Shown here in pieces: positions 9,422 through 18,400 of a stretch of 64,000 nt of DNA. The number at the start of each line of letters is the position of its first letter. Positions within the stretch are counted from its first letter, which is position 1. The translations under genes were made by a program, and so were the position numbers. The DNA lies in the NCBI RefSeq assembly GCF_005843925.1, contig NZ_VCBC01000002.1:286951-350950 (forward strand), in the 5' to 3' direction. Below the pieces are notes generated by a model that did no database searches, had not been told where the DNA came from, and saw only the letters and a list, made by a program, of their open reading frames with translations. This stretch comes from Thalassotalea litorea (lineage in GTDB: Bacteria > Pseudomonadota > Gammaproteobacteria > Enterobacterales > Alteromonadaceae).

Positions 9422-10547
9422 CTTGCGCTGAGCTTTCGCCTAATTTGCGCTGCTCTTGACCATGTATTGACCCCTGATTCACATCGTCAGTAAAAAACAC
9501 TCTATCACCATCGTTGAGCGTCAGCCCTTTAAACTCTTCAATGGAATAGGTTTGCTCCACTTTTCCGTTTGCATTTTCAGTGATGAGTTTCACTTGAAAG
9601 ATATATTTCGGGACCGTTAGCAAAGACAAAAGCTCCTGCCCCAAGTAGGGCTGTTGAATCAATTCATAACTCAACGGAATTTTACTGGGCATTATCGCCG
9701 TAACACGCACTTTTGACTGAGGCACGAAGATCACATCAAAATCCTGTAACTGCAAATCCGGTAAATTGCCGCTTTGTAAAAATGGGTACAAATCGATATT
9801 TGCTACGGTTTTTCCTGCTCGTCGCACTTGTATGCGTCGATAGCTGCCCTGGCGAATATCTATGCCCTGTGCTTTGCTCAGGTAATACAAAATCCCATCG
9901 CCACTGGAACCTAGATATTGTCCCGGAGAATTTACCGCACCACTGACCAACAACGGAATTGGCGCAACTTGATGTAAATTGGCATACAGTTCGACCCCCT
10001 GATGATAGACCTTGACCAATTTTCGCTGTAGATAATCACTTAAATCCACCACGGAAACCCCAGCCACGTTAACAGGCCCTAACTGTTCTAAGAATATCTG
10101 TCCACGGGAATCCACTTTATGCTGTTGCTGATATTCAAAGGCGCCCCAGATCCAGATACTGATCACATCCCCATTGCGCAATAAATATTGGGGCTGAATG
10201 GCGTTATTCGATTCGATTTCTCCACGTTGATGGAACAGCGAGTAACCGAACGGTAAAATCATCCCCTTATCCAGATTGCTTAGACTTTCCATTGGTGGTC
10301 TAAAACTATTACGACGATAGTTTTCATTAAGGTCTAGTTCCGCAACTAAAGGGGTCGTTGATTGTGCCTGCACGTTGACAGGTAGCGCACAGAAAATTGA
10401 CAAAAGGATGACAAGAATGGAAGTTTTGACGTGTATATGCCGCCAGGCTAAGGTTGAATACAACCCGTCCGGCCAGATTGTTTGAATCCGCCGTAAATCA
10501 TGATGAGTACAGTGATAGGTGTAACTACAGCTGTCGTCTGCTTCCAT
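9399..10547 (-). CDS. Outer-membrane polysaccharide export protein (KpsD/Wza-like, SLBB domains)
   Basis: Up to 382 residues. A polysaccharide-export domain begins around residue 120 (YLLRNGDVISIWIWGAFEYQ, then VDSRGQIFLEQLGPVNVAG) and is followed by SLBB-like segments (LVSGAVNSPGQYLG). A signal peptide, KTSILVILLSIFCALPVNVQAQ, lies about 45 residues in from the annotated ATG, so the true start is probably internal, perhaps the TTG at 10463; no ATG lies close before the signal. It probably forms the outer-membrane part of the export conduit fed by the KpsE/M/T proteins. There is no clear lipobox cysteine. Confidence 0.85.
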   Translation of the reverse strand: MEADDSCSYTYHCTHHDLRRIQTIWPDGLYSTLAWRHIHVKTSILVILLSIFCALPVNVQAQSTTPLVAELDLNENYRRNSFRPPMESLSNLDKGMILPFGYSLFHQRGEIESNNAIQPQYLLRNGDVISIWIWGAFEYQQQHKVDSRGQIFLEQLGPVNVAGVSVVDLSDYLQRKLVKVYHQGVELYANLHQVAPIPLLVSGAVNSPGQYLGSSGDGILYYLSKAQGIDIRQGSYRRIQVRRAGKTVANIDLYPFLQSGNLPDLQLQDFDVIFVPQSKVRVTAIMPSKIPLSYELIQQPYLGQELLSLLTVPKYIFQVKLITENANGKVEQTYSIEEFKGLTLNDGDRVFFTDDVNQGSIHGQEQRKLGESSAQGGQHGSG

Positions 10548-10629
10548 TAACCAACTAGAAATTTTCGTTTTATTATTGAGTTAACTTATTATTTTAGTTC
10601 ATATAATAAAGAGCATGAGATTGTGACGA

Positions 10630-11721
10630 TTATATTTCTTCGTGATACTGCGGTTCGTTCTGTTTTGAATCCCGTAAAAATTGTTTCAATACGGTAGTAT
10701 CCGTTAATGCCCAGTGATATACGCCAAATACGGCAATAAATAGGGCAAACATGACACTTTGCGGCACCCCGAAAAACTCACCAACAATACCAACCGCTGA
10801 CATAGCCACCGCAGCAAGGGTTATCATCAATAACGCTTTCCTTGGACTGTTGCCAAGACGCATAAGAATATGATGAATATGATCACGGTCAGGCTTAAGA
10901 GGAGATAAACCTTGACGAAAACGACGAATGACGATGGATAACATATCCATTAACGGTATCGCTGTCAGCCAAAGGGCTGTGGCAGGACTGAAAGCCTGTT
11001 CCTCACCCTGCGTGCCGCAAGCGAGCAACCAGACCACACTTAGGCCAATAAACATACTTCCGGAGTCACCCATAAAGATTTTTGACTGCATGTGCTTGCC
11101 AACTTTCAAGTTGAACAGTAAATATGGCAGCAGAGCCGTTGCCATAATCAGAGCAACGCTCAGGTAGTTGTTTTGATCAGATAATAAAAACAAAATTGCA
11201 ATCGCGGTAAACGTATTAATACTCAAGGCACCTATCAGGCCATCAATACCATCGATCATATTAAACGCATTAATGGCAACGATTATCACAAAATAGGTGA
11301 AGGGGATGCCCAACCAACCAATATCAATATTGCCCAGATTAAATAGGTCGCCAAGCTCACTAAAATAGGCACCTACCCCATAAATCATCAGGCTGGCGAT
11401 AATCATTTGGCCAACTAACCGGACTCGAACACTTAAATCGTACTTATCATCAAGAGCACCAATAAAGACGGTCATGGCAGCGGCGATCAGGTACAGCCGC
11501 AGCTCTTGAGTATTCGGTAGCCAGATGATGGCAGCAAACAACACCGCCACAAATACGGAAAGGCCACCAATAAGAGGAATGTTACCCTGATGAAGTTTGC
11601 GGGCACTGGGACGATCCACGAGCCCAATGTCCTGCGCTAGCGGATTGAGTACTTTAATTGCGGCAAATGCAAATACAAATGACGTTAAGACCTGAAAACT
11701 CAAGGTCAACCACTCAGGCAT
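10630..11721 (-). CDS. wecA: Undecaprenyl-phosphate sugar-1-phosphate transferase (WecA/MraY family)
   Basis: A 363-residue polytopic membrane enzyme with the family landmarks: DDKYDLSVR after the third helix, the catalytic-region motif NAFNMIDGIDGL, MGDSGSM, and the HIHH motif in RDHIHHILMRLG. WecA-type enzymes transfer GlcNAc-1-phosphate, or a related sugar phosphate, to undecaprenyl phosphate and so start glycan synthesis at the inner membrane. It lies first in the direction of transcription of the capsule cluster, 82 nt upstream of the KpsD-like gene, so it probably primes the exported polysaccharide. It could equally serve enterobacterial-common-antigen-like or O-antigen synthesis. Confidence 0.9.
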   Translation of the reverse strand: MPEWLTLSFQVLTSFVFAFAAIKVLNPLAQDIGLVDRPSARKLHQGNIPLIGGLSVFVAVLFAAIIWLPNTQELRLYLIAAAMTVFIGALDDKYDLSVRVRLVGQMIIASLMIYGVGAYFSELGDLFNLGNIDIGWLGIPFTYFVIIVAINAFNMIDGIDGLIGALSINTFTAIAILFLLSDQNNYLSVALIMATALLPYLLFNLKVGKHMQSKIFMGDSGSMFIGLSVVWLLACGTQGEEQAFSPATALWLTAIPLMDMLSIVIRRFRQGLSPLKPDRDHIHHILMRLGNSPRKALLMITLAAVAMSAVGIVGEFFGVPQSVMFALFIAVFGVYHWALTDTTVLKQFLRDSKQNEPQYHEEI

Positions 11722-12215
11722 AGTAATCGCTCAATATTGCTCGAAACCTAACACCGAATGTTCCAACTTATCAGTTCAGGTTGCGATTATGGGCAAAGAT
11801 CTGACAGAGTCTAGTTTTCAGCCAAGCTCCGTCTCACCCTAAATTCTGAACAAATTTTTTGCATAGTTGGTTTTAGTATATTCGACAATTTTGGATTTAG
11901 AAAAGAATTGCGCCGCTTTTTTATTGGGCCACTCTAAACAATGAAACTCAACGAGGATGAAAACGCTCACACTCAGTCCAGTAAAAAACACGGATTGTGA
12001 CGCGGCTCTTTCGAACCCTTAGTGCAAATCGATGAAATTAAATTTTGTCCGTCGCGACAATTAATTCCCGTAATTTTCTTCCTCTACGTCAAACAGGCTC
12101 TATACTATTGGCTAAAATTACGGTGAATAAATGTGCAACTAAGTCCGCATAAATCGGAACACCTTGCATTTATTCAGACCGATAGGTATAAACAAATGGC
12201 AAAAAAAATAAACTC
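11722..12215. other. Intergenic region with divergent promoters expected; no gene seen
   Basis: This is about 490 nt of AT-rich DNA between the divergently read wecA and peptide-symporter genes, ending at the MITE-like repeat. It must carry the promoter of the capsule cluster (minus strand). A TATACT hexamer occurs at 12101-12106 on the plus strand but without a convincing -35 partner. I looked for a JUMPstart/ops element (GGCGGTAG core) and did not see one. Confidence 0.5.
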
Positions 12216-12480
12216 ATACCAATTCCATTAAGTTTTTGCACAGCTCAGAGTTAGGACAGAGGTTCATTTGCAACATAGTTTTCATTGATATAGTCATTCT
12301 ATATTACTGAATTCTAGGGCCGCAAATGGGCTTCTGATAAACTCCCAAAGGGCGAGTTTAAAAGGCTTTTATACTGCGTTACTGATTTTGACAATGGAGC
12401 GACCATTCTCGGCAATCAACGCCTTGCCTAAAAGCCTTTAAATTCTCACTGAGTGAGAAAACACAAAGTGGAATTGGTAT
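12216..12480. mobile_element. MITE-like repeat, copy 1 (265 bp)
   Basis: The stretch begins ATACCAATTCCATTAAG and ends AAGTGGAATTGGTAT, so its ends are inverted repeats over 12 bp with one or two further near-matches. An internal pair TTTAAAAGGCTTTTA / TAAAAGCCTTTAAA is also inverted, and the small palindrome CTCACTGAGTGAG lies near the right end. A clearly homologous copy occurs at 44762-45036 in another intergenic site. It has no coding capacity. Short size, terminal inverted repeats and dispersion fit a non-autonomous transposable element; no clear target duplication is seen. It ends 24 nt before the symporter gene. Confidence 0.8.
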
Positions 12481-12504
12481 TAAAAGCAATTTAAGGAAGT
12501 TTAA

Positions 12505-13968
12505 ATGTCTAACGTAAAAACGGATACCTTATTAGGTCATCCGAAAGGCTTGTTCCTGCTGTTCGGTACAGAGATGTGGGAACGAATGAGCTACTACGGC
12601 ATGCGTGGTATCTTTGTATTATACCTAGTAGCATTTGCCAGTAATTTCGGCTGGGATATGGCTTACTTTGGTATCGACCCCACCGCCGAAGGTGCAGAAA
12701 AACTCTTCAATACTGCCATTCAATCAAAAGCACTTGGGATTCTTGGAATCTATGCATTTTTTGTTTACGTAACACCAGTCATTGGTGGCTGGATGGCCGA
12801 CAATGTATGGGGACAGCGTAAGTCAATTATTGTTGGTGGCTTAAGCATGATGCTTGGCCAATTTGCATTGGGTACACCGCACGCGCTCATTCCAGGTATG
12901 GAAACTACCTTCCTTTGGATTGGTTTAGTATTTCTAATCATCGGTAATGGTTTTTTCAAACCAAACATATCGACTATGGTTGGCGATCTGTATGAAGAAG
13001 GTGACAAACGTCGTGATGCTGCCTTCACTATCTTCTACATGGGTATTAATTTAGGTTCAATCCTAGGTTACCTCGTTGTCGGTACCATCGGTGAGAAGAT
13101 TAACTACCAATACGGTTTCCTTACTGCTGGTGTAGGTATGTTGCTTGGTGTTTTATTGCAACTTGCACTTTCTAACAAGTATTTAGGAAACGTTGGTGTT
13201 GAGCCGTCAGCCAAACAAAGCAAAGGTTCAGCTGCCGCATCTAAAGAGCCACTAACCCCAGAAGAGCGAGATCGTGTAAAAGTCATTCTAATTATGAGTT
13301 TCTTTACCATCATTTTCTGGCTAGGTTTTGAACAAGCTGCCGGTTCGATGAACCTGTTCGCCAAATATAAAACGGATTTAGTGTTCTTTGGTTGGGAAAT
13401 GCCAGCATCATGGTTACAAACCGTGAACCCTATATTTGTGATAATCCTTGCTCCGATTTTTGCCGCTACCTGGCTTAAAATGGGTGCCGCTGAGCCAAAT
13501 TCGCCGAAAAAGTTTGGCCTGGGTATGTTCTTCCTGGGACTTGGCTTTATCTCTATGGTTATGGCTGCTTTACAAATAGGTGATTCTGATACCGCTAAGG
13601 CACATGTAATATGGCTGGTGTTAGCATATTTATTCCATACTATGGGTGAATTGTGTTTATCTCCTATTGGCTTATCTATGGTGACTAAACTTGCACCACT
13701 AAAATACACATCCTTGTTAATGGGTATGTGGTTTTTCTTCTCAGGTGTCGGTAACTACCTTGCTGCCTGGGTTGGTCAAATGGTTGGTGAAACAGGACCG
13801 CTGCAAGCATTCTCTGGCGTTGCAATTATGGCGTTTATTGCCGGTATCATGTTATGGCTTCTTAGCGATAAACTTGTTGACTGGATGCATGGTGCAGAAG
13901 ACAAAGAACCAAAAACAATGACCGAAAAACTCGAAGAAGAGCTAAAAGTTACCGACGATAAAGATTAA
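12505..13968 (+). CDS. Proton-dependent oligopeptide (di/tripeptide) symporter, POT/PTR family
   Basis: A 487-residue polytopic protein with the POT signature near the N-terminus (EMWERMSYYGMRGIFVLY, the ExxERxxYYG proton-coupling motif) and the second family motif FYMGINLGSILG around residue 178. About 14 membrane helices are expected. It imports di- and tripeptides with protons, as DtpA/YdgR do. A Shine-Dalgarno-like AAGGAAG lies 8 nt before the ATG, just beyond the MITE-like repeat, and a strong terminator follows. It stands alone as a monocistronic unit. Confidence 0.95.
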   Translation: MSNVKTDTLLGHPKGLFLLFGTEMWERMSYYGMRGIFVLYLVAFASNFGWDMAYFGIDPTAEGAEKLFNTAIQSKALGILGIYAFFVYVTPVIGGWMADNVWGQRKSIIVGGLSMMLGQFALGTPHALIPGMETTFLWIGLVFLIIGNGFFKPNISTMVGDLYEEGDKRRDAAFTIFYMGINLGSILGYLVVGTIGEKINYQYGFLTAGVGMLLGVLLQLALSNKYLGNVGVEPSAKQSKGSAAASKEPLTPEERDRVKVILIMSFFTIIFWLGFEQAAGSMNLFAKYKTDLVFFGWEMPASWLQTVNPIFVIILAPIFAATWLKMGAAEPNSPKKFGLGMFFLGLGFISMVMAALQIGDSDTAKAHVIWLVLAYLFHTMGELCLSPIGLSMVTKLAPLKYTSLLMGMWFFFSGVGNYLAAWVGQMVGETGPLQAFSGVAIMAFIAGIMLWLLSDKLVDWMHGAEDKEPKTMTEKLEEELKVTDDKD

Positions 13969-13994
13969 TTATCTTTTCCAGGTAAACGCTCGAT

Positions 13995-14023
13995 AAAAAA
14001 AGGCAGCTTCGGCTGCCTTTTTT
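13995..14023 (+). terminator. Rho-independent terminator of the peptide symporter gene
   Basis: The stem GGCAGC / GCTGCC with a stable TTCG tetraloop is followed by six T residues and preceded by a run of A residues, so it may work in both directions. It begins about 30 nt after the symporter stop codon. Confidence 0.93.
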
Positions 14024-14598
14024 GTATTCTGAGTTTGCCAATCATACGATATGTTGCGCACCCGCTGTTATGTTGAGTATGTATAGGAAGATGGTTCTGG
14101 TCGCATTACGCGTTGATTATTGGTCATAATTTAGACCTTTGCGATCCAACAATCACCTTTGCAACCAAGCCAGAGGCCAAAATAGAGCGAGAAATACAGT
14201 CGAATAAGAAACACCGGCGGAACGCGATAACCAGTCTATTGCGACCGGTTGAACGCAGAGAGAATTATCGCCTGTAAATTTCTCACTTTCTCTTTAGTAG
14301 CTAGCCTCATCCCACACTTGACACCGGAGTCTCTGTCACTGGTTTTGATTCTATCTATTTCAACTTATTCGTATCTAAATGAGTACACGAGTCCCAGTAG
14401 GATGAAGGGGTGTCTAGGTGTCTAGGCTCCGAGGCCGAGACGACGTGAGGAGAAGCTAAAGTTGTCTGGGCTTTAGAGAGTTACAGAAAATCCGAAACAC
14501 AAAGAAAAATGGCGTAAAGCACGCGAACGATAAAACGCCAAAGGCGATTAAAACTAAGAAGATTTATGAGCTAAACGCCAAAACCTACGTGCGAAAAC
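14024..14598. other. Intergenic stretch, no gene recognised
   Basis: About 575 nt lie between the symporter terminator and the convergent pgpA stop. I see no ORF with a start codon and ribosome site on either strand. A frame without ATG is open from about 14460 into the pgpA tail and is Lys-rich, which I do not count as a gene. A short direct repeat, GTGTCTAG, occurs twice near 14411-14426. Decayed sequence or a small RNA cannot be excluded. Confidence 0.4.
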
Positions 14599-15081
14599 TT
14601 AAAAAATTACGTGCATTATTGCCAGGGTCATAAACGCCGCAACAACATCATCGAGCATTATCCCAAAGCCACCTCTTACTCTGACGTCGATCCATTTGAT
14701 AGGCCAAGGTTTAACAATATCGAAAAAACGAAACAGTAAAAAACCCGTCAGCACCGATTCCCAGCTCACTGAAATTCCCACCATACAAATGAAAAAACCG
14801 ACAATTTCGTCCCAAACAATGGCGCCGTGGTCGTGAACACCGGCATCTGCTGCGGCTTTGTCGCATATGTAGATGCCTACGATCGTCATCACTACCGTTA
14901 ATACGATAAACAACGAAATTGGTAAATAAGATGCCAATAAAAACAATGGCACCGCCGCTAAGGTACCAAATGTTCCCGGTGCTTTAGGGATCAGTCCAGA
15001 CCCAAAACCCACAGCAAGAAAGTGGATTGGGTCTGACAGCTTAAATAACTTATGGGCGGGGATATCTTTTTTCATATTCAA
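14599..15081 (-). CDS. pgpA: Phosphatidylglycerophosphatase A
   Basis: A 160-residue membrane protein with the PgpA motifs GSGLIPKAPGTFGTLAA near residue 28 and IVWDEIVGFFICM near residue 88. It removes the phosphate from phosphatidylglycerophosphate to give phosphatidylglycerol at the inner membrane. Three to four membrane segments are visible. Its ATG overlaps the thiL stop by 4 nt, and the ribH-nusB-thiL-pgpA order is standard in gammaproteobacteria. Confidence 0.95.
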   Translation of the reverse strand: MNMKKDIPAHKLFKLSDPIHFLAVGFGSGLIPKAPGTFGTLAAVPLFLLASYLPISLFIVLTVVMTIVGIYICDKAAADAGVHDHGAIVWDEIVGFFICMVGISVSWESVLTGFLLFRFFDIVKPWPIKWIDVRVRGGFGIMLDDVVAAFMTLAIMHVIF

Positions 15082-16037
15082 CTAAAGTGCTCGAATCCAG
15101 ATTCGGCGAAAGACAATCGCGTTTCCCCTCGGGATATAATGATTTCCTGGGATTTGTTCATTTGTCCGATACAGGAACTTTTGATATTGGCTTGCTTGAG
15201 TTCTGTCTCAAGTGCAACCTTGTTTGTATCCGGAACGGTAAATATTAGCTGATAGTCATCGCCGGCAGTAAGCGCAAGACGCGCCGCCCCTTCTTCACCA
15301 AGCTTGTTTAACAATACTGGTGCTATCGGAAGATCATTGACATCGAGGCTAATGCCCAGAGTCGATGCCTGACAAAGATGGGTTAGATCCGCCAGTAAAC
15401 CATCAGAAATATCAATCGCAGCTGACGCGTATTCGCGTACAACTTGTCCTGCTAACACCTGTGGTTTAGGGTAGTTAAGCGCATCCATGGCGTGCTGCAT
15501 TTCTCGTGGTGACAATGACACTTGCTCGCGAAGTGCCTGCAGTGCCAGTCCCGCTTCACCAATTTCTCCGGTGACATAAACCCAATCGCCATTGCCAGCA
15601 CCATTTCGACAAAGTGCTTTTCCTTGTGGAACGGTTCCTTGCGCGGTGATGGTGATACTCAATGGGCCACTCGTGGTATCACCACCGATTAATTGCACAT
15701 TAAAATACTCAGTTAACTCAAAAATACCCGCGGTAAATTCCGCAAGCCATTCTCGATCAACCGTTGGCAATGTAACAGCGACACTAATCCAAGCAGGCTC
15801 TGCGCCCATTGCCGCAAGATCGCTTAAGTTGACGGCAACGGCCTTATGACCGATTGCCCGGGCTGGCGTGTCTGTTGGGAAGTGAACACCACAGACCAGG
15901 GTGTCGGTGGTGATTGCAATATATTTACTATCGCTTGCTCGGATCAGCGCACAATCGTCGCCAATCCCCATCGCTACGTCTTTACGATTCACAGGTTGAG
16001 CCGTAAAGAACTCCTTGATGACTTCAAACTCTTTCAT
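15078..16037 (-). CDS. thiL: Thiamine-monophosphate kinase
   Basis: A 319-residue protein with the ThiL/PurM-like N-terminal motifs GIGDDCALI (about residues 24-32), TTDTLVCGVHF and KAVAVNLSDLAAMGAEP, and the C-terminal domain motif AAIDISDGLLADL. It phosphorylates thiamine monophosphate to the cofactor thiamine diphosphate in the cytoplasm. The length is normal for the family. It sits 15 nt after nusB and overlaps pgpA. Confidence 0.96.
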   Translation of the reverse strand: MKEFEVIKEFFTAQPVNRKDVAMGIGDDCALIRASDSKYIAITTDTLVCGVHFPTDTPARAIGHKAVAVNLSDLAAMGAEPAWISVAVTLPTVDREWLAEFTAGIFELTEYFNVQLIGGDTTSGPLSITITAQGTVPQGKALCRNGAGNGDWVYVTGEIGEAGLALQALREQVSLSPREMQHAMDALNYPKPQVLAGQVVREYASAAIDISDGLLADLTHLCQASTLGISLDVNDLPIAPVLLNKLGEEGAARLALTAGDDYQLIFTVPDTNKVALETELKQANIKSSCIGQMNKSQEIIISRGETRLSFAESGFEHFS

Positions 16038-16052
16038 AAATTAAGAGTCGCC

Positions 16053-16460
16053 TTATGCTCTCAGGGTTTTAACCGCTTTATCTAAAACACCATTGACGAA
16101 CTTGTGGCTATCATCAGCTGCGAAAGACTTCGCCAGTTCAATGGCTTCGTTGATCACAACCTTGTATGGAACATCATTTTGGCTCAGCTCATAGACAGCG
16201 ACCCGCAAGATTGCTTTTTCAACGTGGTCAATATCTTCCAGAGGACGATCAACATGAGGGCGGATCGCCTCATCAAGCTCCGATACATTGGTTGCGACGC
16301 CGCGCAGCAATGCGGAAAAATAATCAATATCAAGACGACGTTTAGCGTTATCAGCAAGAAAGTTTGCTTCAATTTCACTGATATCGTTATTGGTCAACTG
16401 CCAGGAATATACCGCTTGTACGGCAATTTCTCTGGCTTTACGACGAGGGGATGGTTTCAC
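16053..16460 (-). CDS. nusB: Transcription antitermination factor NusB
   Basis: A 135-residue all-helical protein opening with [20 protein letters not shown], a typical NusB N-terminus, and ending with [20 protein letters not shown], the conserved C-terminal helix region. NusB pairs with NusE (S10) to bind boxA in rRNA leaders and phage nut sites. It lies 12 nt after ribH in the same operon. Confidence 0.96.
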   Translation of the reverse strand: MKPSPRRKAREIAVQAVYSWQLTNNDISEIEANFLADNAKRRLDIDYFSALLRGVATNVSELDEAIRPHVDRPLEDIDHVEKAILRVAVYELSQNDVPYKVVINEAIELAKSFAADDSHKFVNGVLDKAVKTLRA

Positions 16461-16472
16461 TTAAGGTACCGC

Positions 16473-16937
16473 CTATAATTGTTCAAGAACATTGACCATC
16501 TCGATCGCGCTTAAAGCTGCTTCAGCACCTTTATTACCCGCTTTGGTGCCGGCACGCTCAATGGCTTGTTCAATGGTGTCAGTGGTGATTACACCGAAAG
16601 CAACAGGTGTGTCGAATTCCATCGCGACCTGGGCAAGTCCTTTGTTACATTCACCGGCTACGAAATCAAAGTGAGGCGTACCACCGCGAATTACCGCGCC
16701 AATGGCAATAATTGCGTCAAAATCACTTTTTTTAGCTAAACGTTTTGCGGCAACTGGCAACTCATAAGCGCCTGGTACACGAACCACGGTAATGTCTTCA
16801 TCGTTTACCTGACCCTGGCGTTTCAATGCATCGACTGCACCTTCAAGTAAGCTTTCAACGATAAAACTGTTAAAGCGTGAAACTACGATAGCGAACTTTT
16901 TACCCTGTGCCGCAAAAGATCCTTCAATAACGTTCAT
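16473..16937 (-). CDS. ribH: 6,7-dimethyl-8-ribityllumazine synthase (riboflavin synthase beta chain)
   Basis: About 154 residues from the ATG at 16937 (a TTG nine bases upstream is also open). Motifs are [10 protein letters not shown] near the start, the VPGAYELP substrate loop, and [17 protein letters not shown] carrying the catalytic histidine. It condenses the ribityl-pyrimidine with dihydroxybutanone phosphate to make lumazine for riboflavin synthesis, and assembles into icosahedral or pentameric particles. It leads the ribH-nusB-thiL-pgpA operon. Confidence 0.96.
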   Translation of the reverse strand: MNVIEGSFAAQGKKFAIVVSRFNSFIVESLLEGAVDALKRQGQVNDEDITVVRVPGAYELPVAAKRLAKKSDFDAIIAIGAVIRGGTPHFDFVAGECNKGLAQVAMEFDTPVAFGVITTDTIEQAIERAGTKAGNKGAEAALSAIEMVNVLEQL

Positions 16938-17136
16938 TCTTATCAACCTGTCTATAAAAAATTGTCGGCAATTTTAGCAAAAGCTTTATCAATAAGGTAT
17001 CGATTTGTTTACCTAACTAAAAATATAAATGATGAAAACGGTGATTTTATTGGCAGATTTAGTAAACAATCGGTTTATTTGCTAGAATAGCCTTCTTTTT
17101 CAACCCTGAAACTTCCCAAAGTCTAGTTCAAACCCT

Positions 17137-17448
17137 ATGAAATTCTATTTTTCCAGTAATCAAATCGAGGCTTTACAAGCATTTAACCTGCACCAACGCC
17201 AGCAAATTATCGACATTGCCGGCAGTAAAATTAAGCCGACTCAGAAATTCGTGTTAAACCTGATTAAACTGGCGATTTTGATCCCACCTTTTATGATGTT
17301 GGCCAAAGTCGATTCATGGCTGTTTATCTTGCCACTGGTGTTTATCATGGTGGGCTATTTTGTTGTACTCAGACCGTTTTCGCTTTATTTTGCAAATCAA
17401 TACATTGACAAAGCAATCCGCGATTTTAAACGCCAGCAGGAAGATTAG
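17137..17448 (+). CDS. Small predicted membrane protein, function unknown
   Basis: A 103-residue protein with two adjacent hydrophobic segments in the middle (LIKLAILIPPFMMLAKV and LFILPLVFIMVGYFVVL) flanked by charged N- and C-terminal parts. I do not recognise the family. It is divergent from ribH with a 190-nt gap in which TTGTTTAC and GTAAACAA form an inverted repeat. The ORF has normal composition and an ATG preceded by a purine-poor stretch, so the start is less certain than the frame. Confidence 0.65.
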   Translation: MKFYFSSNQIEALQAFNLHQRQQIIDIAGSKIKPTQKFVLNLIKLAILIPPFMMLAKVDSWLFILPLVFIMVGYFVVLRPFSLYFANQYIDKAIRDFKRQQED

Positions 17449-17461
17449 CGTATAACCCACG

Positions 17462-17508
17462 GTGCTCTCAGGCATTGCTTTAGTTGGCAATCTTGCACTC
17501 GAGAGCAC
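17462..17508. terminator. Stem-loop between convergent genes, possible terminator
   Basis: GTGCTCTC (17462-17469) pairs perfectly with GAGAGCAC (17501-17508), enclosing an inner ATTGC/GCAAT hairpin. It lies between the convergent small membrane gene and mlaA. There is no long U-run, so termination is a guess based on position. Confidence 0.4.
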
Positions 17509-17516
17509 TTAGAGGA

Positions 17517-18284
17517 TTAAAACTCTTCTAACAAATCATCGAGATCTGCATCAAGTTCCGCCTCTTCATCTTCATCGATAATAATGGGTGGATTTCCGTC
17601 ATATAAACGGAAGGTGATATTCTGGAAGTATACCTGCTTCACAAACACGTAAGGATCAACAGAATCTTCCAGTAAAGCCTCCTGCTCTTCCAGTTGCGCA
17701 CGAGTTTCCAAGCCGATGATCATATACCTTGCAACATTCGGCCAAAAGTCAATTATCGCCATCGGCCAATACAAGCCATCGACGAAATCGCCAGTTTCAT
17801 CACGAACAGAGCTAGGTCCTAAAAGCGGCAGCATCAGGTAAGGGCCATCCGGAACACCATAGTAGCCAAGGACTTCACCAAACTCTTCTTCCTGCCGATT
17901 CAAACCAGCATAAGATGCAACGTCGAAAAAACCGAGTAACCCGACCGTAGAGTTGAGTACAAATCGACCAGACGTTTGCGCGGCGCGATTTACTTTCAAT
18001 TGCAACAAACTATTGACCGCACTAAACGGCTCATTGATATTCAATACGATGTTGTAAACCCCTTTTCTCAGAGGGCTTGGTACGTAGGTAACATAGGTTT
18101 GTGAGGCGGGTTTTAATACATATTTATCCGCATAGTCCCAGTTAAAGGTCCAGATTGCGCGGTTTACCGGCTCCAACGGATCCGAGTATTCATTGTCACC
18201 AGAGTTCGTTGTTGAACAAGCACTTAAGCCCAATGTGACAAATGCCAGAGCTATTTTTATTAAAGAAGAGAAGGAAAATTTCAT
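17517..18284 (-). CDS. mlaA: Intermembrane phospholipid transport lipoprotein MlaA (VacJ)
   Basis: A 255-residue lipoprotein with signal peptide and lipobox (ALAFVTLGLSAC, Cys at about residue 23), then DPLEPVNRAIWTFN, the diagnostic MlaA opening, and EFGEVLGYYGVPDGPYL with LPLLGPSSVRDETG. MlaA sits in the outer membrane with porins and removes misplaced phospholipids from the outer leaflet. The C-terminus is rich in Asp and Glu. It lies after flrC and is not part of an mla operon here, as is common. Confidence 0.94.
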   Translation of the reverse strand: MKFSFSSLIKIALAFVTLGLSACSTTNSGDNEYSDPLEPVNRAIWTFNWDYADKYVLKPASQTYVTYVPSPLRKGVYNIVLNINEPFSAVNSLLQLKVNRAAQTSGRFVLNSTVGLLGFFDVASYAGLNRQEEEFGEVLGYYGVPDGPYLMLPLLGPSSVRDETGDFVDGLYWPMAIIDFWPNVARYMIIGLETRAQLEEQEALLEDSVDPYVFVKQVYFQNITFRLYDGNPPIIIDEDEEAELDADLDDLLEEF

Positions 18285-18400
18285 CCTAGTACCTGAAAAT
18301 CATACAAAAACTTAATGAATCGCGAATTATAACCTGCTTGCTTGCTTGCTAGATAGTCAAATTGGCAAAAAATTAACGAGTTAAGGGAGACAATATGAGA

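Noticed and set aside
11722..12215. JUMPstart/ops antitermination element for the capsule operon
   Set aside because: I looked for the GGCGGTAG core on both strands in this gap and did not find it.
13104..13709. 201-codon antisense frame in the peptide symporter gene
   Set aside because: It is fully inside a well-supported POT gene and reads as a shadow frame with no family motifs or ribosome site.
14460..14632. Lys-rich open frame without ATG near pgpA
   Set aside because: No start codon, no homology I recognise, and its end overlaps pgpA on the other strand.
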